A stretch of 36,089 nt of DNA from Deltaproteobacteria bacterium (GTDB taxonomy: Bacteria; Desulfobacterota; Dissulfuribacteria; Dissulfuribacterales; QOAL01): NCBI GenBank assembly GCA_026995935.1, contig JALWNK010000060.1, forward strand, positions 1 to 36,089, given 5' to 3'. Both the position numbers and the translations under genes were made by a program. The first letter of the stretch is position 1, and each line of letters opens with the position of its first letter. Below, in pieces: positions 16,707 through 25,078 of this stretch. The notes beneath the pieces were generated by a model that searched no databases, was not told where the DNA came from, and worked only from the letters and a program-made list of their open reading frames with translations.

Positions 16707-16977
16707 TCTTGTTTCTAAGCACTCCTGAGGGCTTAAATGTTACCACCCTTCTTGGGGCCAGGATAAGATCTTCACCAGTATGGGGGTTTCTTCCCCTTCT
16801 TGCCTTTTTGTCTTTTATGGTAAACTTACCAAAGCCGCTTATGAGGACGCTTTCTCCATCCTCAAGAGTCTCCTTTATTATTTCTATCACCGTTTCCACG
16901 GCCCGAACGGCCTCAGCCTTGGAAAGGACTTCAGATTCGTACAGTTTGTTTATGAGATCCGCCTTGGTCAGAGTCAT
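16690..16977 (-). CDS. ihfA: IHF/HU-family DNA-bending protein (IHF alpha-like)
   Basis: IHF binds and sharply bends DNA as a heterodimer, organising promoters and recombination sites. The product has the family body MTLTKADLINKLYE, the beta-arm region FGKFTIKDKKARRGRNPHTGED with the intercalating proline in RNP, and a C-terminal FKPSGVLRNKIN. The ARRGRNP-TGE stretch and the MTLTKADL opening favour IHF alpha over HU, although the distinction is only moderately sure. A TTG six codons earlier opens the frame, but the ATG at 16977 has GAGAG about seven bases upstream and fits the family start, giving 95 residues. It is convergent with rlmN and overlaps its 3' end. The partner subunit gene is not in the window. 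Confidence 0.9.
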   Translation of the reverse strand: MTLTKADLINKLYESEVLSKAEAVRAVETVIEIIKETLEDGESVLISGFGKFTIKDKKARRGRNPHTGEDLILAPRRVVTFKPSGVLRNKINQGQ

Positions 16978-17134
16978 CTGTTTTCTCTCGTTCAAGATTT
17001 CAGGAAATTTTTAACAAAAAATGTAACCCTTTTTAACTAAAAGAAAAATCCCTGAGAGTCAAGAATGAAATTATATCAGTTTTTTGAGAATTTTGAAGCA
17101 GGAGGCAGCTTTCCCTATTCAGTGCCTTAAAGAC

Positions 17135-17167
17135 GGGTACCTGTGCCCAGATATTGCCCAGGCACCC
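17135..17167. other. Stem-loop downstream of the CBS-ACT gene
   Basis: GGGTACCTG (17135-17143) pairs with CAGGCACCC (17159-17167), with one central mismatch and a 15-base loop. It lies about 20 bases past the stop of the minus-strand CBS-ACT gene. No T-run follows on the minus strand, so at best it is a weak or Rho-assisted 3' end signal. Confidence 0.35.
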
Positions 17168-17189
17168 TGTTGATTTACTTCCAGAAGGA

Positions 17190-17870
17190 TCAACGCTTTC
17201 TCGGAATGTTACTGAGGTCTTCCTTTATGACAAACAGTATCTTGAATTCCCTCTTAAGATTCTCCACAAGCCTGTTAAGTTCCTCATCAGGCATATCCTT
17301 TAGCCTGACATAGACCTCCCTCTTGCCTTCAGGCATGTTCTCGTGGGAAGTCAACACGCTTACCACACGCCCTGCCTGTTCCCTGATCTGGTTCAGAAGC
17401 CTGTTTAAAGACCCAGGGCTGTCTTCCATCTCAAAGGCAATCTGTATGGGGCTTTGGTAGGCCCCGGTTATACTTATCATCACCTTGAATACGTCTGTCT
17501 GGGTAATGACTCCAATTACATGGTAGTCGTCATCCACCACGGGAATACCGCTAATACGGTTTTCCAGCATAATGACCGCCGCCTTTTCCACCGAATCGTT
17601 TTCCTTGAGGGTGATGGGGTCAGGGGTCATTATGTCCTTTACCTTGATTTCAGACAAAAGATAGTAGAGCTCGTGAACGTCAAGGGAAGTTGCCTTGGAT
17701 GGAGCCGCTTCCTTGATGTCCCTGTCACTGATAATGCCTATGAGCCTGCCGTCCCTGACCACAGGGATACGCCTGATCCCGTGTTCCTTCATCATTTGGG
17801 TGGCCTTCATGATAGATGTGTTCTCATCTATGACGATGGGGTCCTTTGCCATCCATTCCTTTACTAGCAT
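17190..17870 (-). CDS. CBS-pair plus ACT domain protein (AcuB-like)
   Basis: Two CBS motifs occupy about residues 7-58 and 80-130, each with the typical G-I-x-x-I-P-V-V and G-I-I-S/T-D core (HGIRRIPVVRDGRLIGIISDRD; ISGIPVVDDDYHVIGVITQTD). An ACT-like domain follows from about 140 (IQIAFEMEDSPGSLNRLLNQI). CBS pairs usually bind adenine nucleotides and ACT domains bind amino acids, so this is probably a small-molecule sensor. The order CBS-CBS-ACT is that of AcuB-type proteins, whose biochemical role is poorly known. The 226-residue length fits. The ATG at 17870 has GGAGGC five bases upstream. It is a single minus-strand gene, divergent from the ketopantoate reductase-like gene. An acs gene lies about 7 kb away; a functional link is only a guess. 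Confidence 0.85.
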   Translation of the reverse strand: MLVKEWMAKDPIVIDENTSIMKATQMMKEHGIRRIPVVRDGRLIGIISDRDIKEAAPSKATSLDVHELYYLLSEIKVKDIMTPDPITLKENDSVEKAAVIMLENRISGIPVVDDDYHVIGVITQTDVFKVMISITGAYQSPIQIAFEMEDSPGSLNRLLNQIREQAGRVVSVLTSHENMPEGKREVYVRLKDMPDEELNRLVENLKREFKILFVIKEDLSNIPRKR

Positions 17871-18055
17871 GGATTGCCTCCTGCCTTTTTTTTATTTATA
17901 ACCTGGTTGAAATGGCCCTTGCCAGATGGCGAAAACTGGATTCTAAACCTGAAAATCCAGAAATCCATGGTACAAGTTTGTTTTCTGTAATAGGCCAGCG
18001 GGGCTATGTCAAGGTTAAGTCATTAAATGGGGGAAAATCACGGCAGGCTGAAGGG

Positions 18056-19012
18056 ATGAGCCCTAAAAATCTGACAATAATAGGTCCGGGATCCCTGGGA
18101 ATCCTCTTTGCAACAAGGATATGGCAGGTATTTCCCAGCGTATCCCTGCTCCACCACGATGGTTTTAAGGCCCAGCGAATGGCAACAGGCGGCGTAGCGG
18201 TTTTAGAAGAGGGGGGGACTGTTCTGAGGGCCTTTCCAAAGGTAAGTGCAAATGCCCGAGAAATTGGGAGGCAGGACGTGGTAATGGTGCTTGTAAAGGC
18301 CTTTCAGACAGAACAGATACTTCCGGAACTGGAGTTGCTTTGCGCCCCGGACACCCTGGTTGTTACACTTCAAAATGGGATTGGAGCGGGAGACATACTG
18401 GCCAGGGTTGTACCTGCAGAAAATCTGGTGCTGGGGGTCACCATGCATGGTGCCAACAGGAAGGACGAAACAACCGTGGTGCATGCAGGAGAGGGAGATA
18501 CTATTCTTGGAATGTTCCAGCGAAATACACCCCCGAATAAAAGATTGAAGGGCCTTGCAAGTCTTCTTGAAAAAGGAGGTTTTGCCATATCCCTGGTGGA
18601 GGATATATATCCGGTCCTTTGGAAAAAGCTCATGGTCAACGTGGGGATAAATCCGATTACCGTTTTGAGCGGCCTTAGAAATGGCCAGATACTTGAACAT
18701 CCTGAGCTTGCGGCTATTCAGGAAATGGCTGTTCTGGAGGCCTTTAATGTGATGAAGGCACATGGGATAGACATAGGTATGAACTTTAAAGAAGTTTTGG
18801 GCCTTGTCCGTAAAGTATGCAGGGATACTTCAAAAAATATTTCTTCCATGCTCCAGGACAGGATAAACACGAGAAAGACCGAAATAGAATTTATTAACGG
18901 GGCCGTTGCCCGACTGGCCCGTGAGGCGGGAATGGATGCGCCTGTAAATGAGAGCCTGTACCATTGGGTTCGATTTTTCACAAGGAGGGGCTGGGATTTT
19001 GGGATATGTTGA
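18056..19012 (+). CDS. panE: Ketopantoate reductase family protein (PanE/ApbA-like)
   Basis: The family reduces 2-dehydropantoate to pantoate with NADPH in coenzyme A synthesis. The protein opens with the dinucleotide-binding loop IIGPGSLG (residues 8-15). It contains the middle segment VTLQNGIG, the catalytic-lysine region LWKKLMVNVGINPITVLSG, and the late RKTEIEFINGAV with the conserved glutamate and Asn-Gly. The frame is open for 70 codons further upstream, but that stretch has no family features. The ATG at 18056 places the Rossmann loop at the usual distance and gives 318 residues, typical length. No panB or panC is nearby, and paralogues of this family can act on other 2-keto acids, so the substrate is likely but not certain. 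Confidence 0.87.
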   Translation: MSPKNLTIIGPGSLGILFATRIWQVFPSVSLLHHDGFKAQRMATGGVAVLEEGGTVLRAFPKVSANAREIGRQDVVMVLVKAFQTEQILPELELLCAPDTLVVTLQNGIGAGDILARVVPAENLVLGVTMHGANRKDETTVVHAGEGDTILGMFQRNTPPNKRLKGLASLLEKGGFAISLVEDIYPVLWKKLMVNVGINPITVLSGLRNGQILEHPELAAIQEMAVLEAFNVMKAHGIDIGMNFKEVLGLVRKVCRDTSKNISSMLQDRINTRKTEIEFINGAVARLAREAGMDAPVNESLYHWVRFFTRRGWDFGIC

Positions 19013-19082
19013 TAGGCTGGTGGGTTTCTTTTTGTTGCAGGTGAAATCAGGCCTTTTCAACAATTTTTCCACCAAAAATCTA

Positions 19083-19111
19083 TTGACGCTGACCCACTTA
19101 GTGGCTATATG
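19083..19111 (+). promoter_or_regulatory. Candidate sigma-70-type promoter upstream of rho
   Basis: TTGACG (19083-19088), a 17-base spacer and TATATG (19106-19111) give a good -35 and a four-of-six -10 box. Transcription would begin near 19118, leaving a leader of about 235 bases before the rho ATG. The -10 box overlaps the ATG of the small ORF starting at 19109, so the two readings exclude each other. Confidence 0.45.
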
Positions 19112-19216
19112 AATAGCGTCAAGCTTAAGTATCTAAACGGCTTACCCAACCGAAAAGGCAGCATTTACCTCCACATTAAAAAATCAGGTGGTGGATTATT
19201 CAGACAAAGACCCTGA
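19109..19216 (+). pseudogene. 35-codon ORF resembling a tyrosine-recombinase N-terminus
   Basis: An ATG opens a 35-residue frame that reads MNSVKLKYLNGLPNRKG and then a basic, hydrophobic stretch ending SGGGLFRQRP. The order S-x-x-LKY-x6-R-x-G-x-I-Y-x4-KK-x-G recalls the first residues of many phage-type tyrosine recombinases, from memory of that family. Nothing after the stop continues the match, so if real this is a remnant. No Shine-Dalgarno precedes it, and chance similarity in so short an ORF is quite possible. It could also be a leader peptide of rho or simply non-coding. Confidence 0.2.
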
Positions 19217-19352
19217 TGCCTAATAAATCATTTTGGCCTTCAGGGCGATTTAAGTAACGTAACCCTAAGGTAAGGATGTAATTTAATTTCCAAAAATCAT
19301 ATCAATTCCCTGAGGACTAAAAACTAAGTTATAGAGGAACCAGAGGTATTTT

Positions 19353-20744
19353 ATGGCTAGGCGTATCAAGGCGAACAACAAGGACCAGTCTGCAGAAAAA
19401 AAATCGACCAGGGGTCAGGCTGAAAACTCTAAAAATAACGCAAGGCAGGAGACTGAAAATCCAAAGAATGTTAACAGGGGCGATGTGCCACCCACCCTGC
19501 ACCTTGATGAGCTCAAGAAAAAGAGCGTAAGTGAGTTATTTAAGATTGCCAATGACCTTGGAATAGATGTTACTCACAGCAGAAAAAAACAGGACATCAT
19601 CTTCAACATCCTCAAGGCCCAGGCGGCAAAGAACGGCACTGTCTATGGAAACGGTGTGCTTGAAATCCTGCAGGATGGCTTTGGCTTCTTGAGGAGTCCG
19701 GACTACAATTACCTGCCTGGTCCTGACGATATCTATGTTTCGCCTTCACAGATAAGGAGATTCAACCTTACCACAGGGGATACCATATCGGGCCAGATAA
19801 GGCCTCCAAAGGAAGGAGAGCGTTATTTTGCCCTTTTAAAGGTGGAAACCCTCAACTCTGATCCGCCTGAAAAGGCCTTTGAAAGGGTGCACTTTGACAA
19901 CCTTACCCCTCTTTATCCCCAGGAGCAGTTGAGGCTTGAGACAACTCCAGACAACCTTGGCGGAAGAATCATGGATCTCATGACCCCCATCGGCAAGGGG
20001 CAGAGGGGGCTCATTGTGGCGCCTCCGCGTACAGGTAAGACAATGCTGCTTCAGAGCATAGCAAACTCCATATCCTACAACCACCCGGAGGTCTTTCTCA
20101 TCGTTCTCCTCATTGATGAAAGGCCCGAAGAGGTGACCGACATGCAGCGTTCCGTGGATGCGGAAGTCATAAGCTCAACCTTTGACGAACCTGCCCAGAG
20201 GCATGTCCAGGTCTCCGAGATGGTGATAGAGAAGGCAAAGCGCCTGGTTGAGCACAAAAAGGATGTAGTGATCCTTCTTGACAGTATCACGCGTCTTGCA
20301 AGGGCCTACAATACGGTTGTCCCTCCAAGCGGCAAGATACTTTCAGGCGGTGTGGATTCAAATGCCCTTCACAGGCCCAAGAGGTTCTTCGGGGCTGCAA
20401 GGAATATAGAGGAGGGTGGAAGCCTTACCATAATCGCCACGGCCCTCATTGATACAGGAAGCAGAATGGACGAGGTGATCTTTGAAGAGTTCAAGGGCAC
20501 TGGCAACATGGAGATCCACCTTGACAGGAAGCTTACGGAAAAGAGGATATTTCCATCAGTGGATATCAACAAGTCGGGCACCAGGAAGGAAGAGCTTCTT
20601 CTTCCCCCTGACGTTCTCAACAGGGTATGGATACTTAGAAAGCTCCTTTCTCCTCTTAATCCTATTGACAGCATGGAGTTTCTCCTGGACAAGATGAGGG
20701 ATACAGAGAGCAACGAAGAGTTTCTTGCCTCCATGAACAAGTAG
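19353..20744 (+). CDS. rho: Transcription termination factor Rho
   Basis: Rho is a hexameric RNA-dependent ATPase that ends transcription. After a low-complexity Lys/Asn/Gln-rich N-terminal extension (about 1-48), the standard order follows. The N-terminal helical domain ([21 protein letters not shown], about 51-71) comes first, then the cold-shock RNA-binding fold ([15 protein letters not shown], about 101-115). The Walker A loop APPRTGKT (223-230), Walker [15 protein letters not shown] and the Q-loop/R-loop [20 protein letters not shown] complete it. Total length is 463, longer than the roughly 419 of E. coli because of the extension. The ATG has AGAGG six bases upstream. It heads the common block rho-rpmE-prfA-prmC and is preceded by a long leader that may serve autoregulation. 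Confidence 0.97.
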   Translation: MARRIKANNKDQSAEKKSTRGQAENSKNNARQETENPKNVNRGDVPPTLHLDELKKKSVSELFKIANDLGIDVTHSRKKQDIIFNILKAQAAKNGTVYGNGVLEILQDGFGFLRSPDYNYLPGPDDIYVSPSQIRRFNLTTGDTISGQIRPPKEGERYFALLKVETLNSDPPEKAFERVHFDNLTPLYPQEQLRLETTPDNLGGRIMDLMTPIGKGQRGLIVAPPRTGKTMLLQSIANSISYNHPEVFLIVLLIDERPEEVTDMQRSVDAEVISSTFDEPAQRHVQVSEMVIEKAKRLVEHKKDVVILLDSITRLARAYNTVVPPSGKILSGGVDSNALHRPKRFFGAARNIEEGGSLTIIATALIDTGSRMDEVIFEEFKGTGNMEIHLDRKLTEKRIFPSVDINKSGTRKEELLLPPDVLNRVWILRKLLSPLNPIDSMEFLLDKMRDTESNEEFLASMNK

Positions 20745-20839
20745 GCCGGTAAAGTGAAAAATAACTACTTGACTTGAACAACCGGTTTCTTATAAAAGTA
20801 AGCCGTTTAAAATTCTTTTATTTTCACAGGAGTAATGTC

Positions 20840-21058
20840 ATGAAAAAGGATATACATCCGGAATACCATCTTGCAAATGTCAGATGTGCCTGCGGAAACG
20901 AGTTCCAGGTGGGGTCCACCCTCAAGGAGATAAAGGTGGAAATATGTTCCCAGTGCCACCCCTTCTACACAGGAAAGCAGAAATTGGTGGACACTGCAGG
21001 ACGAGTGGAGAAGTTCATGAGAAAGTATGGCAAGAAGATGGAGTCCAAGGAGCAGTAA
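20840..21058 (+). CDS. rpmE: 50S ribosomal protein L31, zinc-binding form
   Basis: L31 bridges the ribosomal subunits. The 72-residue protein has the family opening MKKDIHPEY and the closing pattern [20 protein letters not shown]. The cysteines in RCACG and EICSQC are the four zinc ligands of the C+ form. The open frame starts 22 codons earlier, but the ATG at 20840 has AGGAG seven bases upstream and is the family start. It follows rho by 95 bases and precedes prfA by 30, a widely conserved order. Confidence 0.96.
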   Translation: MKKDIHPEYHLANVRCACGNEFQVGSTLKEIKVEICSQCHPFYTGKQKLVDTAGRVEKFMRKYGKKMESKEQ

Positions 21059-21088
21059 CCTGGAGGGAATTTTTCTTTCTGCCATACC

Positions 21089-22186
21089 ATGTTTGAGAGA
21101 TTAGACGACATAAAGGAGCGTTACAGGGAGCTTGAGACCAGGCTCAGTGACCCTGAAACAATCAGGGATCAAGAAACCTTCAGGAGGCTGGCCAAGGAGC
21201 ATTCGGATCTTGGCGAGATAGTGAGGACCTACGACAGGTACCTGAGCGTCCAGGATGAGATCAAAGAAAACAGGCAGATGCTTAACGATTCTGACCCTGA
21301 GATAAGACAGCTTGCCAAGGAAGAGCTGGACGGCCTTGAGAAGGAGGCAAAGGCCCTGGAGGAAAGGCTCAAGATCCTGCTCCTTCCAAAGGATCCCAAC
21401 GACGAAAAGAATATCCTTCTGGAGATCAGGGCAGGTACTGGAGGAGACGAGGCAGCACTTTTCGCAGCGGATCTTTTCCGCATGTACAGCCGTTATGCAG
21501 AGAAGAAGGGCTGGAAGGTGGAGATACTCTCTGCCCATGAGACCGGAATAGGGGGTTTCAAGGAGATAATAGCCCTTATTTCCGGTGACAAGGTCTACAG
21601 CAGGCTCAAGTACGAAAGCGGGACCCACAGGGTCCAGAGGGTACCTGAGACTGAGACACAGGGCCGGATACACACCTCTGCCGTTACAGTGGCGGTTCTT
21701 CCAGAGGCAGATGAGGTGGACGTACAGATTAATCCCCAGGATCTCAGAATAGACGTTTACCGGGCCTCAGGTGCAGGTGGTCAGCATGTGAACAAAACAG
21801 AGTCGGCAGTAAGGATAACCCACATTCCCACAGGGCTTGTGGTGCAGTGCCAGGACGAAAGAAGCCAGCATAAGAACAAGGCAAAGGCCATGAAGGTGCT
21901 GGCAGCACGACTATACGAGCTCAAACAAAGAGAGCAGCAAAGGCAGCTTTCCGAGGAACGCCGCTCCATGGTGGGAACCGGCGACAGGAGCGAGCGTATA
22001 AGAACGTACAATTTCCCCCAGGGCAGGCTTACTGACCACCGGATCGGGCTTACCCTTTACAGACTTGAAGATATCATGCAGGGGGAGCTGGATGAGGTTA
22101 TAGAGGCCCTGGGCACCCATTATCAGGCAAAGGCCCTTGCCCAAAACACAAAGGCCCCACAGGAAGAAAAAAGGTCAGTTGCGTAG
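21089..22186 (+). CDS. prfA: Peptide chain release factor 1
   Basis: RF1 reads UAA and UAG stop codons and triggers peptide release. The 365-residue protein has the GGQ motif at about 230-232 ([17 protein letters not shown]), the preceding [22 protein letters not shown] region of domain 2 and the C-terminal [15 protein letters not shown]. The N-terminal coiled region matches family length and layout. Presence of RIHTSA and of the TETQGR context favours RF1 over RF2. No strong Shine-Dalgarno lies directly before the ATG; a GGAGGG about 23 bases upstream is too far. The next gene, prmC, encodes the methylase of the GGQ glutamine, a classical pairing, and overlaps its 3' end. Confidence 0.96.
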   Translation: MFERLDDIKERYRELETRLSDPETIRDQETFRRLAKEHSDLGEIVRTYDRYLSVQDEIKENRQMLNDSDPEIRQLAKEELDGLEKEAKALEERLKILLLPKDPNDEKNILLEIRAGTGGDEAALFAADLFRMYSRYAEKKGWKVEILSAHETGIGGFKEIIALISGDKVYSRLKYESGTHRVQRVPETETQGRIHTSAVTVAVLPEADEVDVQINPQDLRIDVYRASGAGGQHVNKTESAVRITHIPTGLVVQCQDERSQHKNKAKAMKVLAARLYELKQREQQRQLSEERRSMVGTGDRSERIRTYNFPQGRLTDHRIGLTLYRLEDIMQGELDEVIEALGTHYQAKALAQNTKAPQEEKRSVA

Positions 22187-23048
22187 CTCTGTCTCAACTG
22201 TTGGGGAGCTTCTAAGGGAAAAGACCGCACACCTTGCCTCGCACAAAAAAGAGTCTCCGTTTCTCTGCTCTGTTATTCTCCTTTCAAAGGTCCTTGGAAA
22301 ACCAAAGGAATTCCTCATAAGCCATCCCGAATACCAGGTTTCAGACAGGGCCATCAAGACATTTTCTCAGTTGGTCCAGCGTATTCTGCAGGGAGAACCC
22401 CTTGCCTACGTTACTGGAGAGAAGGAATTCTGGAAGTACAAATTTTACTGCAACCCTTCTGCCCTTATCCCCAGGCCCGAGACAGAGCTTCTGGTGGAAA
22501 AGGCCCTTGAGATATTCCAGGGCAGGAGTCCACGGGTGATTCTGGACCTTGGAACTGGCACTGGTGCCGTTGGCATAACCCTGGCAAGAGTCTGGAAGGA
22601 GGCCCTGGTTTTCCTTACGGATATCAGTCTGGACGCCCTTTTTCTAGCAAAGAAAAATGTGAAAAAGATCATCGGTGCCTCTGATAGGGTCTTTCTCCTT
22701 TGCGGAGACTGGTTCATGCCCTTCAGAAAGGACTTCAAGGCGGATATCATAACCGTTAACCCGCCTTACGTATCCAGGGCGGATGAAGTCCTTCTTCAAG
22801 AAGAGGTAAAGAGGTTTGAGCCAGAAACTGCCCTCTTTTCAAGGGATGAAACAGGGCTTTCCGAGATAAAGGCCCTGTTTTCCCAGGCAGCCTTTCATCT
22901 TGAGGAAAACGGGGTCATCCTTTGCGAGGTTGGCATAGGGCAGGCGCCAAGTGTCTGTAACTATGTAAAGGATATTGGCCTTTATAGTAAAGTGGAGACG
23001 TTTTGTGATCTTTCTGGGGTCGAGCGGGTGGTATGCGCATGGCCTTGA
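22179..23048 (+). CDS. prmC: Release factor glutamine N5-methyltransferase PrmC
   Basis: PrmC methylates the glutamine of the GGQ motif of release factors. The SAM-binding [11 protein letters not shown] and the substrate-side NPPY (about 194-197, TVNPPYVSR) are clear. The N-terminal helical domain ([19 protein letters not shown]) and the linker [15 protein letters not shown] are also as expected. The frame is open from a TTG at 22137. I choose the TTG at 22179, which has AAAAGG four bases upstream and puts the start where the family begins, giving 289 residues and an eight-base overlap with prfA. No obvious terminator follows; a 218-base gap separates it from motA. Confidence 0.93.
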   Translation: MRSSVSTVGELLREKTAHLASHKKESPFLCSVILLSKVLGKPKEFLISHPEYQVSDRAIKTFSQLVQRILQGEPLAYVTGEKEFWKYKFYCNPSALIPRPETELLVEKALEIFQGRSPRVILDLGTGTGAVGITLARVWKEALVFLTDISLDALFLAKKNVKKIIGASDRVFLLCGDWFMPFRKDFKADIITVNPPYVSRADEVLLQEEVKRFEPETALFSRDETGLSEIKALFSQAAFHLEENGVILCEVGIGQAPSVCNYVKDIGLYSKVETFCDLSGVERVVCAWP

Positions 23049-23214
23049 TGCGAAAAGGTCTCAGACCATACGTTCTTTAAAGGGGTGTATCCGTGCATTA
23101 ATTACCCCATAGGGTGAGAAAATAATTCCCCACAGGGCCATTTTTTCCACTGACAATAAGGGTAGATGTAATAAAAGTCTTTAAAATCAATGGATTAGTT
23201 TTCTGTGGCTATCC

Positions 23215-23228
23215 GGCCTCCTTTTTGC
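23215..23228 (+). promoter_or_regulatory. Candidate sigma-54 element upstream of the motA-like gene
   Basis: GG (23215-23216), ten bases and GC (23227-23228), with the downstream half reading TTTTTGCT, fits the invariant GG-N10-GC core of sigma-54 promoters. The upstream half (CGGCCTC) matches the fuller consensus poorly. Transcription would begin near 23240, about 27 bases before the ATG. Sigma-54 controls many flagellar genes in related bacteria, which makes it worth listing, but the match could be chance. Confidence 0.3.
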
Positions 23229-23266
23229 TTTTCCTCCATAAAGCCAATACAAGCTGGAGGCATTTA

Positions 23267-24076
23267 ATGTTAAGACATCTTATTACAGCCATGGTGGTAT
23301 GTTCGTTTCTGGGCACGGGTTTTCTGTGGGGCGTAAACATTACACAGATTTTCAACCTTCAGTCCCTGGTGATAGTGTTCGGAGGGCTTTTCCTGGCTAT
23401 TTGGTTCAGTTTCCCAACTGAAAGGATGGTTGCCACCTGGAAGAGCCTAAAAAGTGCATTCAGGAATGAAGGAGAAGAGGCAGAGGATGAAAGGCGTATT
23501 CTTGCCCAGGCCCTGGGCCTTGCCAGGATCTACCGCCTAAAAGGGCCGATTGCCCTTCAAAGGGCCGCAACCCAGGTGGATGATGATTATCTCCGCTACG
23601 GAGCAATACTTGTTGCAGAGGGCTACAACGAGATTTCCCTAATGGGAGCCCTTCAGAGGGAAAACCTCAAGAGGAACGACCTGGCCCTGTCACAGGTGCA
23701 GCTGCTTAAGACCCTTGCAAGGCTTGCTCCTGCTCTTGGAATGGCGGGAACAGTCATAAGTCTCATGCAGGTCATGCAGCACCTTGGGACCGAGGGCACC
23801 CTTGGTGCCTCCCTTGGACTTGCCTTAAGCTCCACTCTGTATGGTATTTTACTCGCTAATCTCTTGTTTCTTCCTGCAAGCATAAAACTTCAGCAGTACT
23901 TTTCGAGGAGAGCGGATGCAAGAAGGATGGTCATGGACGTTCTTCTGGGTATTCAAAAGGCTGAACACCCTTTAAGGATTGCAGAGAGGCTGAATTCCTA
24001 TGAGCTTTACTGCGAGCTCAAGGAAAAGGGCAAATCAGGAGTACAGGTGGTTAGGCTTGAAAAACGGGCTGCCTGA
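23267..24076 (+). CDS. motA: MotA/TolQ/ExbB-family proton-channel protein (MotA-like stator)
   Basis: MotA forms the ion channel ring of the flagellar stator. The 269-residue protein has four likely membrane segments: about 2-22, 30-50, a third in LARLAPALGMAGTVISLMQV and a fourth in LGLALSSTLYGILLANLLFLP. The conserved proline in APALGM and the one closing LLFLP match MotA, as does a large cytoplasmic domain between helices two and three with charged residues. The frame is open from a TTG at 23225, but the ATG at 23267 has GGAGG six bases upstream. It is followed 17 bases later by a MotB-like gene, so the pair should work together. ExbB/TolQ is less likely, given helix layout and partner. 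Confidence 0.88.
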   Translation: MLRHLITAMVVCSFLGTGFLWGVNITQIFNLQSLVIVFGGLFLAIWFSFPTERMVATWKSLKSAFRNEGEEAEDERRILAQALGLARIYRLKGPIALQRAATQVDDDYLRYGAILVAEGYNEISLMGALQRENLKRNDLALSQVQLLKTLARLAPALGMAGTVISLMQVMQHLGTEGTLGASLGLALSSTLYGILLANLLFLPASIKLQQYFSRRADARRMVMDVLLGIQKAEHPLRIAERLNSYELYCELKEKGKSGVQVVRLEKRAA

Positions 24077-24093
24077 TAGATGAAGGGAGCAAT

Positions 24094-24738
24094 GTGTTGA
24101 ATACCACCAACAGATTAAAGATATATCCATTAACTGGAGGCAGGCCATTTGCGGAGGCACTGGAGGATGATTCCCTCTGGGTTCTTAGCCTAAGTGATCT
24201 TATGTCACTTCTTCTCATCTTTTTTCTGGTCTGGACCACCATCAAGATTACGCGACTTGAAAAAGAGGTGACCTCGTCACCCAGGCAGCCGGTAAGGACC
24301 CAAATGCACCTTAAGGATATGTCAAGGATAAAGGGTATGCTTTTTGATTTTTCACCCCTTGAGGTCAAAAAGGGTGCCATCATGATAGTGCTTGATCAGG
24401 AGGTCACATTTTCAAAGGGGTCAGATGGCATTTCTCCTGACGGAATGAAAATGATTTCTAGGATAGCCAGGGTACTTAAGGACTCAACCCATTACAGGCT
24501 GAAGGTGCTCGGCCACAGCGACTCCCTAACTGAAAAGGAAGGGGGCAGGTTTGCCTCAAACATGGCACTTTCCCTTTCAAGAGCGGCGGCAGTGGCTGGC
24601 GAGTTCATTTCTCAGGGCCTGGACCCGGAAAAGATATGGGTGCAAGGGCTTGGAGATCTCTATCCAAAAAAGATACAAGGAAGCGCCCCTGATGGAGTAA
24701 ACAGGAGAGTAGAGTTGATTATTGAACCAAGCCTCTAG
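24094..24738 (+). CDS. motB: MotB-like stator protein with OmpA-type peptidoglycan-binding domain
   Basis: MotB anchors the stator to peptidoglycan and carries the proton-binding aspartate. A single membrane segment (about 31-50) contains the key Asp at about residue 35 in LSLSDLMSLLLIFFLVW, matching the ADFMT motif of classical MotB. The periplasmic OmpA-like domain shows VLGHSDS, the SLSRAAAVAGEF helix, VQGLGDLYP and NRRVELII. At 214 residues it is shorter than many MotB proteins, mainly in the linker between membrane and OmpA domains. The start is GTG at 24094 with GGGAG four bases upstream; TTG at 24097 is an equal alternative. It is in an operon with motA. No other flagellar genes are in the window. 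Confidence 0.87.
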   Translation: MLNTTNRLKIYPLTGGRPFAEALEDDSLWVLSLSDLMSLLLIFFLVWTTIKITRLEKEVTSSPRQPVRTQMHLKDMSRIKGMLFDFSPLEVKKGAIMIVLDQEVTFSKGSDGISPDGMKMISRIARVLKDSTHYRLKVLGHSDSLTEKEGGRFASNMALSLSRAAAVAGEFISQGLDPEKIWVQGLGDLYPKKIQGSAPDGVNRRVELIIEPSL

Positions 24739-25078
24739 TTTTTCATCTTTCTAAGCATAAGGCCGCAAGGTTTTACGGTGTTGGGGCTACATGGCCATGT
24801 TCCTGGTGCTTTCCCTACCAAGGCAAGACGCCACAAAACTTCTAATCCCTCTTTTTTATTGAAAAAATTTTTTCATTAAGAAATTGTTTGGAAAGCGACT
24901 GCACATTTTATTCCAAAGTATTGGTTATATATATTTGTGAACTTTTCTCTAATTACTTAAAATCAAACAATAAATTTTATAGACTAAGCCCTTGACATAA
25001 TCATGAAATGAGTGAATAATCCTTCAGTTTTTGATGCAGCCTGAGGGCTGTAAAAATCCATGAAGGGAGAGTGAGACA
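24739..25078. other. 340-base gap between motB and acs
   Basis: The stretch is AT-rich in its second half. It holds a perfect 16-base palindrome TGAAAAAATTTTTTCA (24860-24875), the short dyad CCAA-AGTA-TTGG just downstream (about 24914-24925) and a strong promoter (24992-25020). A small hairpin CAGCC-TGAG-GGCTG sits in the acs leader (about 25036-25049). The long A and T tracts could give bent DNA or an upstream promoter element. No gene, tRNA or recognised riboswitch was found. Confidence 0.6.
24992..25020 (+). promoter_or_regulatory. Strong sigma-70-type promoter of acs
   Basis: TTGACA (24992-24997) is a perfect -35 box, and AATAAT (25015-25020) matches five of six -10 bases, with an ideal 17-base spacer. 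Transcription would start near 25027, about 52 bases before the acs ATG. AT-rich DNA directly upstream could act as an UP element. Confidence 0.7.

Larger units (their letters stand above)
19013..19352. other. 340-base gap between panE-like gene and rho (rho leader)
   Basis: This non-coding stretch holds a candidate promoter (19083-19111), a 35-codon ORF (19109-19216) and a hairpin. In the hairpin, CCCTGA (19211-19216) pairs with TCAGGG (19240-19245) around an AT-rich loop. No T-run follows the hairpin. Long leaders ahead of rho are known in other bacteria to carry autoregulatory attenuation, so a regulatory leader is plausible. No tRNA or known riboswitch was recognised. Confidence 0.6.

Noticed and set aside
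17846-18055. 70-residue extension of the PanE-like protein
   Set aside because: The stretch has no family features, overlaps the divergent CBS-ACT gene start, and the Rossmann loop begins at the expected distance from the ATG at 18056.
24760-24835. Possible riboswitch between motB and acs
   Set aside because: GC-rich paired segments were noted, but the GGCAAA and GGUAG-type core of the c-di-GMP class and other known cores are absent.
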